Origin: Sweltsa coloradensis
Taxonomy: Eukaryota > Arthropoda > Insecta > Plecoptera > Chloroperlidae
Length of the DNA stretch: 64,000 nt
Assembly: GCA_024449915.1 (NCBI GenBank)
Contig: JAMZAV010000957.1
Location: 248,001-312,000, forward strand
Reading direction: 5' to 3'
Shown: one piece after another, positions 21,701-36,700 of the stretch
Numbering within the stretch: the stretch's first letter is position 1
How the letters are laid out: each line of letters starts with the position of its first letter
Translations under genes and position numbers: made by a program
The notes under the pieces: generated by a model
Told to the model about the DNA's origin: nothing
Database searches by the model: none
What the model saw: the letters and a program-made list of their open reading frames with translations, nothing else

Positions 21701-24700
21701 TTCCTCCCCAAAGACATAATGTCATTCTTTCAATAAGAACCCATAGGCTCGGTGTGAAACAACAAGCATGCACAAAGGTAACCGAAGATGCAGTATTATG
21801 AACAAGAGGCAGAAACAGTGGCGCATCAAAGGGTGTGAGTGCACTTTACCGTTTTAATTGAGATAAAAACAGGATTTTTGTAGATAAAAGTTGGTGGTGC
21901 TTTTGAACGCACAGATTTTTACAAAAATTACCTTGAAGATAATTTTTCCGGGAGACAAGCCCCCCGGACCCCCCACTTAGCCTTCGTTACATCTATAAAT
22001 GAATTAGTCAACCCCCCCATTATAAATTCCTGGATACGCCACTGGGCAGGAAACAAACAGAGAAAAGAGGGAGGCCTAGACTAAGGTGGGTAGAAGCTTT
22101 GGGTTTGTAGAGGTTTAAGTGATGGATGTGGAAATAGGAAACACAGCTTGGGTTAAGAGAGAATGGAACACATTGGGCAGTTGGAACACAGCTGTTCGCT
22201 CTGCCAAAAAGCATCCGACGTATATTGTGTAACTTTGCAACTTCGACAGAAGATCATGAGAATGATTCACTGCAAACTACGCACAGTTGTATTCACATGA
22301 AGTGATTGTTATGTCTGAAGAAATAACCAAGGGCCGAACATCAAATCAATCCAACTCGTGCACGATTGATAGACACTACAAAACTAGTTGCCGCAATCAA
22401 GAGTTAATTACTTTTATCGCGATAGTGAAACTGTTTTTTGTCAAGGCCTTCTTGTATGACTGGGATAAAAACTTGACCCCCGGGTTGAAGTCGCTTTTTC
22501 TTCGCCTGAGGATACGGTCTCTTATGGTTGGATGAGTGATATAACCACCCGGCTTCTGCAAGTCATGGATACTCGACCACGCAGTTAGGTCACGTGGGGG
22601 CTTGACGTATGTCTCATAACCAAGCTACAGGTGATAGGCAGTGGCGTAGGAACCGGGGGGGGGGGGGGGCAGGGGGGCAAAACTAATGTGAGTTAAATAT
22701 TAATCCCACAACTTTCGTAATAAAGATACAATTCGACAGTCACCTTGGCAAATGTTTGCCTGTATGCTTCGTCATTACATCAAACATTTGGTTGAAATTT
22801 ACTAAAATGGGCCACTTCACGTTAATTTTTTTAGTTTTTAGATCACAGATAGTTGCTGTCAAACCAAAGATTGTAGCTGTAAATTATTGTTTCCAGAGTC
22901 CGAGTGCAGATAAAAATGGTGAAATAACTGTAGTACGGGGCTTGGCCCCAGACTCCAGATTCCGCCCACAAAATATGATGATGGGTTTGCCCCCCCCCCC
23001 CCCCCCCCTACCAACTTTCAAAACGTCACTACGCGCTTGGTGATAAGTAGATATTCAAATATTCAAAAGAGAATACATGTTTGCTTGGCTGACTGACATC
23101 ACAGTAGTTCAAAATTGTGCATAGTTATCATGGAAGCAGAAATGAAGGGCTCTATGGTCACACTTTTCTAAAAAATAAAATTTAATTATTAGAGAAAAAT
23201 GTTTCTGGCTTATTTTAAATAAATTGATAATTCAGGGCTGTGTCCACTTATGCTTCTTTCCTATTATGTACTGACAATTGTTTCCAGACGCAGTCGTGGT
23301 TTCACAAGAACAAACTTGATCTCTCTTCAAACAAGCAAATATTGAAACAGCTTTAAAAACCGCCCAAAATATAATATTATCCTCCAGAAAATCTCTCCCC
23401 CCCCCCCCCTTAACGAGCCTCATAAGCCAGAACTAGTTCTGCAGACCTTTTCATTCGAATAAATTTGCAAATGTTCTGGTTTGATTATGGTGATCAATAA
23501 GAAAAACAGTGTCCGAAATAGATTCAAAACCTTGGACAGGATTAGGGTAGTAACCATATTCTGGTAAACAAAGTCCCCGGTTTTTATCTCTAGTTAATTT
23601 GTTTATTTAAGGGGCTATTACCCCAAATAATTAATTTTTACCACATTATCCATAGCATAAAACTACTCAAATGACAGATTAAAAAATTATATCTTGTAAC
23701 TGCGATTTTACAGGAATTTTTAAATTGTTTTGATCATGCAATTTGCGAAAATTGGCGTTTTTGGGAAATTTATTTAAATAGGCTTTAACTTGCTTCTTTT
23801 TTGTTCCACATAATATACTAGAGCATCATACCAATCTAAAATGGCCCTTTACAACATCGTGTCTTGAAACTGTGCACAAATATACACTCAAACACGCAAA
23901 AATGTGCATTCAAAAATCACACCCCATCTTGGTAACCAGCATATTTTGACCGAACCACTTGCCCAAATTACAAAACACAAAATATAGAGGATTAACAAAA
24001 AAGGCTGCCGAGTACGTCAATAATGTCCAGTATCATTACGGATCATAATCCTCCAAGGTCACGGGGCATAAAGATCATCCCCATGTTATTTCTTATGGGA
24101 GATTTTTGCCGATGTAGATTGCAAAATACCAAGTTCGACATTTTTTTCCGGGTCAAGGTGGACCCAATAATTTTTCTGTTGATTTCTAAATTCATATCTA
24201 GTTGGCCTGAATGAAATATATTTTTTGAGTTTAGCGGGTGAATACCCCTTTAATGATAACATAATTGCGAAGTCCGTGGAGTCGGAACTATGCACGAACT
24301 ACAGTCACCAAGCGAATAACTACTTAGATTGTGAAGTAAGATAATAAAAACGCCTCCTAATAATTTCAACGACATAATTTGAAATCCCAAGGTTAGGGAA
24401 AGAGAAAATCATAATGTTTTCTGAAGATAACCGAACCGTGGAGTAATCATTGATTTCACGGTGAAACGCACGCGCAACTGTTTATGTAACGTGGCTTCAT
24501 GTCTGGTATTAGAAGCAGTGGTATTAGCAACGTGCGCGCGCAGACGATGCTTCAGGCAGGGAGTTCATATCATTACTGCACTAATGTTTGCAGTGGCGTA
24601 TCCAAGGGGGCGGGAGAAAAAAACTTTGTTCCCAAAAACGTTTGAAGTGCACTAACGTTTCAATGGAGAATATAGAATAACTGTTTTATCACAATACTAA

Positions 24701-27700
24701 AGGCAAATTACCATCTGACCAAAAGAGGATTTTTGTACATACAAAGTTGGTCGGCACAGATTTTCCCCAAAATGACATTGAAGGAGATTTTTTTTCCCCC
24801 GGCCCCCAACTTAGCCTTCGGCACATTTGTGAATTAATTGGTTGAAGCCCCCTTTATGGATTCCTTGATTCGCCAATAATTGTTTGGGTGTATTATTGTC
24901 AGTGATGTGAAGTGGCGTAATTACAGGGTGGGGAGGGGGCGGGGTGAGAGGTTAAAATTTTATGGCAAAATTTTGTAAACATACAATCTTCACAATTTTA
25001 TCAATTATCGACGAACCCACTCTAAAACCTTGTAATATACAATAATTGACAATGTTGAAAATCAACAAAAAAATCTACCGCTCCCTTTCTCCCCATTGTA
25101 CTAGGTTTTATAGACTACCTTTCCCGATACTATTGTTTCAAGGCCAATGTTTCCCCTTCAAAAAACAAGAACTAATTAGTTACGCCACTAGTGATGAGGA
25201 TTTACAGTAAAATTAAAACTGGAACAGTTTACCGGTAATTTTAGTCGAGACAGTATTTTTTTTTTATTTGTAAGCAGTTGTTGCTGAAGGGTCATCAACC
25301 TTGTTGAATTCATTAAATTTGGAGAAATCCAGACTTTGAAGAACTGTTACCAGACGTGTATTAGAGCCATGGAATTGAGAGATATAGGCTCCAGTCTAAA
25401 CAACTACCAAAGTTTGGTCAGGCTTCCCAATTCCTTTCGTTATTTATGTTATGAATATTCTACTGTATATTTTTAAGTCATACAAAAATTAACACTCTTT
25501 ATAAGACAATAGTCAGTAATTTACCTACTTGTATAACTAATTATTTGGGCATAGATTCAAGGCAGTTTATGTTAAAGGATCATTTGAGATTGGAACTTAG
25601 AGCTGTGCAAAACAAAAAATAAGCAGATTATAGCTGGTTAAAGAAATTCAACAAAACGTGGGTTTCCTCTAATTTAATTATCAAAAAGGTCAAAATGTAT
25701 TTAAAGGGTTAAATAATAGAGTATCACAATAGACTAATATACAAATATGTGGTAGAATATAATGTTTTAGGGTCGTTCTAATTTCTAATGTCTTTCAGCT
25801 GGCACTACCTACCCCTGACCACACATACAGTGCTGCTTGTTGTCCTCTGTTGCCATAATCGGCCACTGGGGTGGTCTAGCGCTAGTGGACACCCCCGGGC
25901 GTCGAATTATGTTCGTATTGTTTACTTTTTACCCATTTTTGTAATATCAAATATCTATTTATAATCGAATCTAGTTTTCTAATTTATGTAAGTGATGGTG
26001 TAATAACTCATTTAATAACTGTATATTTACGATAATTCAAAGAAGTGCGCAGTACAGTGGCGTATCCAGGAATTCATAAAGGGGGGAGTTCAACCAATTA
26101 ATTCATGTACCGATTGATGTACCGGAGGCTAAGTGGGGGGCCCGCGGGGCTTGCCCCCCGGAAAGATTTTCTCCTTCAAGGTCATTTTGGTGAAAATCTG
26201 TGCGTTTTAAAGCATCACAACGACCAACTTTTATTCTACTAAAATCCTGTTTTTAATCCAAAAGTTTTCACTTTCAAGGTCATTTTGGTGAAAATCTGTG
26301 CGTTTTAAAGCATCACAATAACCAAATTTGTATCTATACTTAAATCCTCTTTTGGTCAGATGGTAATTTGCATTTAGTTTTGCAAAAAACCAGTAATTCT
26401 ATATTCTCCATTAAAACGTTTAAGTGCACTTTCACACTTTTCTTTGGCAAAAGAGGGGTTGTCCTCCCTCGCCCCCCCCCTTGAATACGCCACTGGCGCA
26501 GTAAAACAAGCAAGGTCGCTCTGGTACTAGTTCTATGCTCTGGGGCATGATATTAGTGCACGCAGTTCAGGCTGACTCCGATGGAATGAGCCACGGGTCA
26601 GGTGGAACATTCAAAGAACTCTCTCAGAACTATCAAGAAAGTTTAAATACTTTATAGGCTTAGAATAACCTAAAGTTATCCCCCCCCCCCTCGACCATTA
26701 TCGGCTACCGTTTGATAGATTTTGGGGGGTTTTTTAACACCCCCCACCCCATTCACCTCCTGCAATGTTTCCAATTGCGGCCACATCGTTTGTGCACAAA
26801 TTAAATTAATGCGTGCACAAACGATACTTTATAAAAAAAGGGACATTTTCGCACAGGCGTGGGGCCAACTATTCGTACCTGTTATAAGAGTATGTATATG
26901 TCATTAGGGTTAGGAGATTAACAAAAGAACGAGCAATCTTTAATCTTTGCTCGTTAGTCTTGTGGCTAGAGGCTCTGCTTCCAATGCAGAAGGTCCAGGG
27001 ATCGCTTCTCGCTTAAGGCAACGGTGACTTTGGAGCCGTCCTAGCAACGAGGCGCGTAATGAATAATAAGGTTGCTCCGAATTAGACTTATTGATTCTGG
27101 CGCTGTCTACGGGTGGAATCGTGTCCAGCTTCATTATCCGTGTTTCCTACTTAAATATGCCGGTCTCTATAGTTGTTCATTCTTCGCTTGTCGATGGTGT
27201 CGGCGCATACATCGTTGGCTTGGTTGGCTTTAGATTATACTCTACCCCACTGGAAATCAGTTTACTGAGTGACTTAATATGAATTAATTTCATTTACTTA
27301 TATATTAATTTAAAGAATGATGTTTTCAACTCGTAGCTGGACGCACTATAGCAGGGCCTTAGAGTGCAGTTGGAAACATTTGACGAAGTTGGAAATGAGA
27401 CTATTCGAGTTGATAAATCTTCCTCACACAAGTATTTAAAATTAATACTAGTTACTACTTTAATAATACAACCTATGTTGATGTTAATATTTAAGACAAT
27501 TTTAGAAGTTAAAAACATCCATCCCGATCGGGGTTCGAACCCGAGTCTCCCACATTCCAGGTAGGCTTCAAACCCCGGTCGGGATAGATTTTTTTAACTT
27601 CTGAATTGAATAAAATATTAACAATTCTACCTACGGCGGTGTTTCCCGACCAACCAAATCGAGATATATAGCTGTCACTCATGCTATTTAAAAGGAGGTG

Positions 27701-30700
27701 TATAGTAGCCTAAACATCAACAAGCAATATCACTTTCTGCAAGAGCTCACACACGTGACGATAAAATGACACTGCAAAAACAAAATATAATTTGTGCAAT
27801 TCAAAAAATTTCTTAATCTAGGTCTATAATAAAAAAGTTGGTCCTAGATTTAATCTTAGTAAAAACTCTTGCCCGCGGCTTGGTGCGTGCGTGTCTGTAG
27901 CGTCATAGTCTGGTTCGTCTGTGTTATACAAGACTTGTAAAAACTTCTCTCGCCACAGCTCAACTCAACAGCTCAGCACAACGCAACACACGCATGGGCG
28001 AATAACACTTGATTACATTCAGTTTCACTCTGACCAGCATGAACATAACTCGTTAGTTAGCTAGGTCTTGTGCAAGGAAGAGAAGGTTATAGAAAATTAG
28101 TCTAAACAAATTGCAGTCTTGATTGATGTAATAATAATTTAATTACCTTCTCTTTTAAAAAAAATATTGTTTATTGAAGAAAAGGTAATTAAAAAGTCTT
28201 ATAAAGGTACATCTTTGGGAGCAAATTACAGTAAATTTAGCATTTTGTAGCATCTAGTTACTTTTTTCATTGAAAACGATTTTATGTTTTTTTCTTACTT
28301 TTGTTATGTAATGAACGGTTCAATTAGAAATAGGACTAAGTTAGAATTGAAATTATTCCATAAAAAGATAAAAATATGTCGTTGAAGTAATTTTAATACC
28401 TGCGGGCAAAACTTATTTAGGTTAAAAAAAGCATTTTGTAGCGTTTTCAGAAATCATGTTTGCTGATCAAAGAGGTATTCACCCGCTAAACTAAACTAAA
28501 AAAAATCATTCAGGCTCACTAATTATGAACTTTGAAATCAACAAAAACATTATATGGGTCCACCTTGACCCGGAAAAAAATTGAACTTGGTAAATTTCGA
28601 GCTAGGTTCCGTCGGCAAATATCTCCCGTAAGAAATAACATGGGAACTATCTTTATCCCCAGCGACCTTGGAAGATTTTGATTCGAAAAAATAGTGGCCA
28701 TTATTGACGTACTCGACATCTTTTTCTGTTAATCCTCTTTATATTTTGTTTTGTTATTTGGGCAAGTGGTTTGGTCAAAATATGCTGATTACCAAGAAAG
28801 GGCGTGGTTTTGAAATGAATATTTTGCTTGTTTGAGTGTATATTTGTGCACAGTTTCAAGACACTATATGCTATAAAGGGCCATTTTAGATTTTTATGAC
28901 GCTCTAGTATCTATGTGGAACAAAAAAGAAGCAAGTTAAAGCCGATTTAAGAAATTTCCCAAAAGGCCAATTTTCGCAAATTTCATGATCAAAAAATTTT
29001 TAAATACGTGTAAAATCACAGTAACAAGATATTATTTTTTAAACGGTCATTTGAGTGTTGTTTTATGCTACAGATTAAATGGCATAAAATATTTATATAT
29101 AATAGGTAAAGCAATAATTAACACATATCTAACCGGAGTTCGTGCGGCCGTTCCTTCTTTTCTTACTTTGTTATTAAGCGTTGCCATCCCCTCTCTGACC
29201 GAGACCCGAAAATGTTTAATGACACTTTGTAATGGAATGAAGTAATTGAGTCATGTGTAATAGATAAGTTACGTGAAATTAGCGTATTGTGCATAGATGC
29301 TACAAGGAGATATTTTTTCACTTAAAACTTTGGTTTTCCAGTCCAATTTTATTTTTATTTCATAGTAAATACATTAATAATTTTTGTGGGATGCCTGCCC
29401 AGGGTGCAATTCATGCCCCTCTTCTAACTAGGTATGTTGCAGACAGGATATTGTGAAGGGCTGTCCGAGGGCTGTTAGAGAGGACTCAATACCTTGCATT
29501 CTCATTAACGACTGAGGAAAACCTCAGGGAAAAACCTTCAGTCAGGATTGCCGGTCTCGACGGGATTTGAACCCGGGACCTCCCGAATCAGAGTGGTGCG
29601 CTTAGCGCTCGAGCCAACACTGTCGGTATAAATAACTTGTTTGTACACATTTTAATTCAGTTGATATTATATTTCAACCTTGATAACCAAATTAAAAATT
29701 AAAAATATGATAAAAGTTCATACATAATGTTTCGAATGTACTCAAAAAATAGAATCTACAAAACTAAATAAAATGACACTTGAAAATGCTGGGACCTCTA
29801 GTAATTGGACAAATGTCTGGTAACTATTTTAAATGCGATCGTTTGTAATCCACTGAAAACATTACCCAATAAAGTTGAATAAACAACATAATAGCAGTGT
29901 AATTCCCTATGACTTTGCATCGTAATACGCACATGTAATTATAAGGTGAGACCGCCAAACAGCGACGCGTCGTGCGAAACATCAATAGAATGACGCTCGA
30001 CCACACGTTTCTGAAATATTTCCGGAAGTTATTGACAAATGTTCTTTCCACGGATTAGGGTCACTATTTACATATTTCATTGTGAGGGTAAACAACGCGT
30101 TAGGTTAGGAAATTAGTGTTGGACACGTCATTACCTCGGAGAATGAGACGTGTGAGTTTTGTTTGACGCGCTCTTAATGACATGTGATGTGATCGCACAC
30201 ATTGCGTTCGACGGCCACTTTCTAATGACAAACATTGTGTGCTTGTGCGTGTGCGTGTGCGTGTGCGTGTGCGTGTGCGTGTGCGTGTGCGTGTGCGTGT
30301 GCGTGTGCGTGTGCGTGTGCGTGTGCGTGTGCGTGTGCGTGTGCGTGTGCGTGTGCGTGTGCGTGTGCGTGTGCGTGGCGTGTGCGTGTGCGTGTGCGTG
30401 TGCGCGTGCGCGTGCGCGTGAATCCAGCATAATAAGTTACACTTAACGTACTTAGCAGGCCGACTCCCGCCAATAATCACACAAAGTCATCTTTATTGGA
30501 ATTTGAAATTTTAGATATTTATTAATGAAGGTAAAGATTCTTTCTACACGATTATTCTGTAATTAAAATCAAAACCTATTTTTTTTTATTTTTTATTATA
30601 TAAACAATATTCAACTTGAATTCAAAGTATATTATTGGAACCTGTAAGTATTTTATTTCATTATTTTTCAAATAAAGTAAAATATTAATAAATCAGAGAA

Positions 30701-33700
30701 AGAGCATGAACAATAACTGGATCTTCTTTGCGAATATTATGGTCATCTTCTTTATTATAGCTGCTTTAGTTATATAATATTATAATACACATTATGGTTC
30801 TTGTAGAGCCAGCGGTTTAGCCGAGCTCGTTTAACCGGTTCCCACTCGAACACCGAAGTTAAGCAGCATCGGGCGTGGTCATGGGTAGAGTGGGTGACCG
30901 CTCTACCCTGAAACTCACGTATACCGCTGGCTAGAGCAGATGGAGGGTTCGAGAGCTAGTGTAACGGCTTCGTTCTCCTCGACGTCTGTTCGGCAGTCCG
31001 GGTTAGTGGAGGAACCTATATGACTGTCATAGTTACACCGTCCTGTCGGATGGGACGTTAAACCGTTGGTCCCCTTGGTACTTTTCGAAAGGAGTAGGCT
31101 ACGTGCCGGTACCGGGTTTCCCCTCCTCCCTTCTGTTCATACTTCATCCTCATCTATCACCACTCATCGTCTCGATTAGCCATAAAGTGCATAAATATGA
31201 GACGTTAAGCAATATTCAATCAATCAATCAATCAATCAATCTTGTAGATCCCTATTTCGAACAAAATATCGTAAAAGTACGATTTCATGCGAAATATTCG
31301 TTCGCTGTACAAAATGAAAACGTGGCACTTTTTTAAGTTTAAAGATGTAGAGAGTTTTATGAAAATGTTGTCAAGATCGGAGTAGCCGCTTGACCGGTAC
31401 AAATACAAAACTAAACTAACACAAAAAAACAATGCTTCATCGTTATGTACGATATATCTACTTCTCACACCACTCCCCTCTCTCCTCTCTCCCCCCCCCC
31501 CCCGGTTAAAAGCGGTGGTGGTGGTAGGGATTATGATTGCCACTAATCCCCCTTAATTACTAACTTGGAAAATGTAATTTCTCTCCCAAGCAGTAATGCT
31601 AATCATTTAAGTGATTGGTGTGAATGTGATCATAGTTTGTCCTTGAAGAGGTTAACCTCAGACAATCAGTTTTATCCACACGATTTACATGAGTTGCGAT
31701 GTGGCTGGATGGTTATTCCTTCAATAGGTAATAAATTACTAAAACAAACATGTTTATAGTCTGTGCACTTAGCAGGGTACTAGTCAAGATGGTGATTAAA
31801 TAAATAAATAAATAAAATAAGTCCGTAATTATAATATAATATAGGGTAGACTATATTATAGTCTACCCACTCAGTCACACAACTGACTTTCAGTGGGGGA
31901 CAGTAAACCAAAGTGACCAAGCCAACCATGCAGGCCCCAACGCAATCGACGAGTGAACGATAACCAACCAAAGAAAAAAAATAATAGGATTTGTTGATGG
32001 ATCAAAACGTATTTTTTTATTTTAACATAAACAAATATATTACATATAATACGTAATCTTGTATCTTTATTTTCAAACAATTTGAAGACGTGAGAAAGTA
32101 AAAATGTCTTTAATAAAACCCCTTATATTTCAGAGGTTACATATTAATTACCACTTTTCAAAAGCTACACAATGTCTGGCATTTTTTCATACTTTTAATC
32201 CGGCTAAAAAGCTGCTTTGTTTTGATCGGAATTTGTTTATTTTTTCCTTATTAAATTCTAATGATAAGCAGGATTTTTGTAATAGTTCAAAATTCAAATT
32301 GTGTAAACAAATTATTTTTTTTCAATTTTATTTATATTCAAAATTTTGAAATATACGTTAATTACCGCGATGTCCAGGGAATTTTAATTTAAACATATAA
32401 CAAAAAAAAATTAAATAAATTAAATTATTGTTTTTTTTTTATCTTTTATGTCAATTTGGAATCCAAAATCAGCATTTTATTTCTCAAAGTCCAACGACAA
32501 AAAAATAAAAATAAAAACATCTTTAAAAAAATCACTTGTTTAGAATTGTTTATGTAGAAAGCAAAGTTTTGGGTCGCAGTCTCTTGCCCTATCTATAGTA
32601 TTTACTCAAGTGATTAAATTAAAGTATTAAAGTAGTCTTCAAGCTAGGTCAGGTGTGTGGAGCACTGCGTGAATCGTCTCTCGCCGGTTGTGTGTCGCCC
32701 GGCGAAGGCCGAGTCCTCCCGAGTGACGTCACTCGACCGCCCGAACTAAGCCGAGGTTACCCGAGTGACATAACACGAGCTATGCAGGCGGCGAGGAACT
32801 TAGGAAGTGGAGTGAAAGTCTTTGCAGAAGAATCTTGAGATAGAGATGTACTTTCTCTCTGGCTTCATCTCGCTTTCGTTGCGAGGAGGTTGCAACACTG
32901 TGCACGCATCTGTGTGTGTCGGTGATGCCGTCTGCTCATTAGACCTCAGAAGCACTGATCGACGTGTTCAATAATTAATAGGAAGCGTTGAACAGAATCA
33001 ATTTTTAAAAGTTTACAATTTATTATTTCGATTTTTAATTCAGATGTTAAATTTTTTAAATGTTTAACTTTAAAATAAATGTTAAAAATTTGATTGGTTA
33101 TTATTCGGTTGTCGTATTTTGTCAATAAGATTCATGACTAGTAACAACCCGACGGCAACGACAATGACAACACGGACGGACGATGACACAGACGGAGACG
33201 ACCACGACGTGGGGGAACCCCTGCCCTCCCCATACGCTTGTGGCTGGTTCTGACCAGCACAGGCCTGTCCACCCCTTGTCCCCCCGAGTCACCCCTTACG
33301 TACGTTCCACCCTTGGAAAGAAGTATACATGGTGGTAACTCACACTCATAGAAATTGTTTTATCTTGGAGGCGCGAATAATCTTAGCTGTTAAGCGCCCT
33401 AAAACTTCTCCAATATACAATACTATAAAACAGATTTCGTCAACAGTTACTTCATAAATCCTTAAAATAAATCCAACATCTCGGACACTATAGAAAATAA
33501 ATATACACTTACCCGATTTTTTAAACTATGATTAAAGTCAATTTCTTAATAATTAATACTTTAAACTAATTTCGAATATGATTTTTGTACTTTGTTTAAA
33601 ATTCATAGATTATTTTGACACAATCAAGAAACTAAAAACTCTATCCCGACCGGGTTTTAAACCCGGGTCTTGATTGTATTATTGGAAAATATCTTTGATT

Positions 33701-36700
33701 ATCAACAGCTTGATTCATCTTCTATAGAAAACAACTTAATTAAAACAAAAACAAAATTTTTCACTTAAAACTTAATTTAATATATACAAATTCGATACCT
33801 TGTAAACTAATTAATGTAGGCCGTAATCAATTATAAGTAATCGAATAACTAGCAAAATAACAAATTCTAATCTGTGATGGTGTTCAATAGGGTTTCTTCT
33901 CCGATGTTGGTATTTCTCTATGGTTCACGAGTCTTCACTATAGACAATCATGACCTTGGCACGCCCGTAAGCACTCAAATTCAAATGTACAACGCTCTGG
34001 AGAAAAATTGAGACGACATACGAGAATTCTAAAATGCAGACAAAGATATTTCTGTGCAGAAGAACATACAACAAACAGAAATTGATGCGTGTAATAAACT
34101 CTACCATAAACCATTGTTACGTATAAAGTCGACGCAACGGGATAAAGAAGAGGTTGCTCCCGCCGCGTCGACTTTACGCATTTGTCTCAAGTTACCTAAA
34201 TGAGGTGGAATAGGTTTACGTTTTGACGCACACGCATTTTTCCAGGTTGAATCCGGCGTATAATATGGAACTTTGCATGTTGTCGATGTCAAGAAAGCAT
34301 ATACATGGACAGCCAATTTTCTTGTAAATAAACCAGAAACAATAATTCTCGAAAATAGTCAAAATTAATATTTTTATCCAAATCAAAAATCTTCAAAAAT
34401 TTAAAATTTAATTTTTTGAAAAAGTTTAAAACTAGTTCCGTTGATTTCTGTTCTGTAACGTATGTGTGCAATATTTCAAACAACTGGTGTAAGTCACCCG
34501 AGCGAACAAGAATAACTCTAAAACGCATGTTATAATATGCTCTTAATTGTAAATTTGTGAAATGAGATAAATTCCATGAAAAGTGTGTCTCAATTGGAAA
34601 GTTCGGGTTTGTATAAAAATTAAAACAAACATAACTCGAAATTGAATAACATGTGTGTAATATAACAAAAACAAGAAGAAAACAGAAAGTGAAAACATAA
34701 AGTAGAAAAGTTAGAGAGTTAAATGGAAGTGATGTAGCTTTACGTGAAAACATAATTTAAATTATTCGGTGATTCAAAAAATTATTATTTTATTCATTTT
34801 AGTCTCACCAACCACAAGACCAACGAGCCTGGATAAACTCGAGTTAATATTAATTGGTCTGTCTGGCTCGTTGGTTTTGTGATTAGCGTCTCTGCTTCCA
34901 AAGCAGTAGATCCAGGGTTTCGATTCCCGCAGAAGGCAGCAGGTTTTTGATTTCTGATTTGGACTCACTTCTTGTGTTAGGAGTTTGTAAACGGTGACTT
35001 TGGAGCCGTCCTAGCAACGATTCAATTTCAAAGTTGTTTTAAATCGGCCTTGTTGATTCTGGCGTTGATCCGCGGGTGTTCGCACTGTCCATACCACTGA
35101 TTGCTATACTTCCTAATACAAAATATCGATCTTTTGTTGATTATCGCTCACTCGTCGATTGCGTCGGGGCCTACAGGGTTGGCTTGGTCGCTTTGATTTA
35201 CTGTCCCCACTGAAAATCAGTTATATGACAGAGTGGGAAGACTCTAAATATGTATTTATTTATTTAGTCCGATGACTTCGCTCTACTGTTAAGAGGGGAC
35301 GCTGAGCATGGCCCAACTCAAATGCGCGCACTCAGGTGTTGATGATTTCTGCTAAACGGTTGGTAAAATCATTACCAAATCCTGCATGGATGTTATAAAG
35401 TTCTTTTATCTTGATATCTGCAATTGGTTTAAAAAAATAAGCCTTAAAGATCCATTGCGAGACACTAGACTAAAACCTGAATAAATGGAAAATCCAAAAC
35501 TTGGTTTCCAATTCTGGAAATACTCACCAAATCGTTTATCTTGCCAAATTAATCTACGTTTTCACATTGATTTAAACGTTGATATCCGGTTTGCAAATTT
35601 GAGTTATAAAATTATGTACACTTGGAAATCCGCGTACTGGAAAGCATAGATTTATTCTTAATTAACGGATGTATGAAATTTGATAACGGTGTTTTAAACC
35701 GTTTACCCGGGAAAACCAGAAAGCTGAGCGACTAAACTCGTCTCCTCGCCAGCCTCAGCGACTGCGCTGAACGGACACGTGTAACAGAAATTAGATGAAA
35801 TAAATAAATAAATAAATTGTATTTAGAGTCTACCCACTCAGTTATAGAACTGATTTTCAGTGGGGGACAGTAAACCAAAGCGACCAAGCCAACCCTGTAG
35901 GCCCCGACGCAATCGACGAGTGAACGATAACCAACCAAAAATCGATATTTTTAATAGGAAATATAGCAATCAGTGGTATGGACAGTGCGAACACCCGCGG
36001 ATCAACGCCAGAATCAACAAGGCCGATTCAGAACCACTTTGAATTTATAATGTGCATTCCTTGCTAGTACGGCTCCAAAGTCACCGTTTACAAACTCCTA
36101 AGAACTGTTGGACTTAAGCTCAAATCAGAAATTAAAAAACTTCTGACTTTGGCGGGATTCGAACCCCGGACCTTCTGCATTGGAAGCAGATACGCTAACC
36201 ACAAGACCAACGAGCCACACATATGAACACGTGTCGGAGATGACCTAGTGGGTCACATGTCTCGAGAACATCGTCCTGGTCAAACATCCTTGTTTATCAT
36301 CACTTGACTTGAAGTGACCACTGCTTACACAGAACCATTGACCACAACACGTGCGGAACAAAATATCCTTTTCCTCCATTCGTATCGTAACGATTGATTT
36401 AATCATTGATATTTTCATGTATTTACCCATTGACAATGGGTATATAAACACAAGTGCCAAGGAATTATACAAATACATTCGTATTTAGAGTCTACCCACT
36501 CAGTCACTCAAATCATTTTCAGTGGGGGACATTAAATTTAAAGCCGACCAAGCCAACCCTGTAGGCGCCGACGCCATCGACGAGCGAACGTATCGTAACG
36601 ATTGATTTATTCATTGATATTTTCATGTTTTTTCCCCTAGACAATGGGTATATAAACCCATAAGTGCCAAGGAACTATACATATACAAACATTCGTATTT

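Noticed and set aside
30100..30480. Several long open frames in both strands around the GTGTGC array
   Set aside because: They are translations of a microsatellite (alternating Cys-Val, Arg-Thr, His-Ala) and not genes.
30808..30931. Functional 5S rRNA gene
   Set aside because: Sequence differs from canonical 5S at many sites, it is single, and it is joined to a body, a TCAA tail and a target duplication, so it is a SINE.
34289..34753. 154-codon minus-strand frame rich in Phe and Leu
   Set aside because: A by-product of AT-rich intron sequence; no family resemblance or splice structure.
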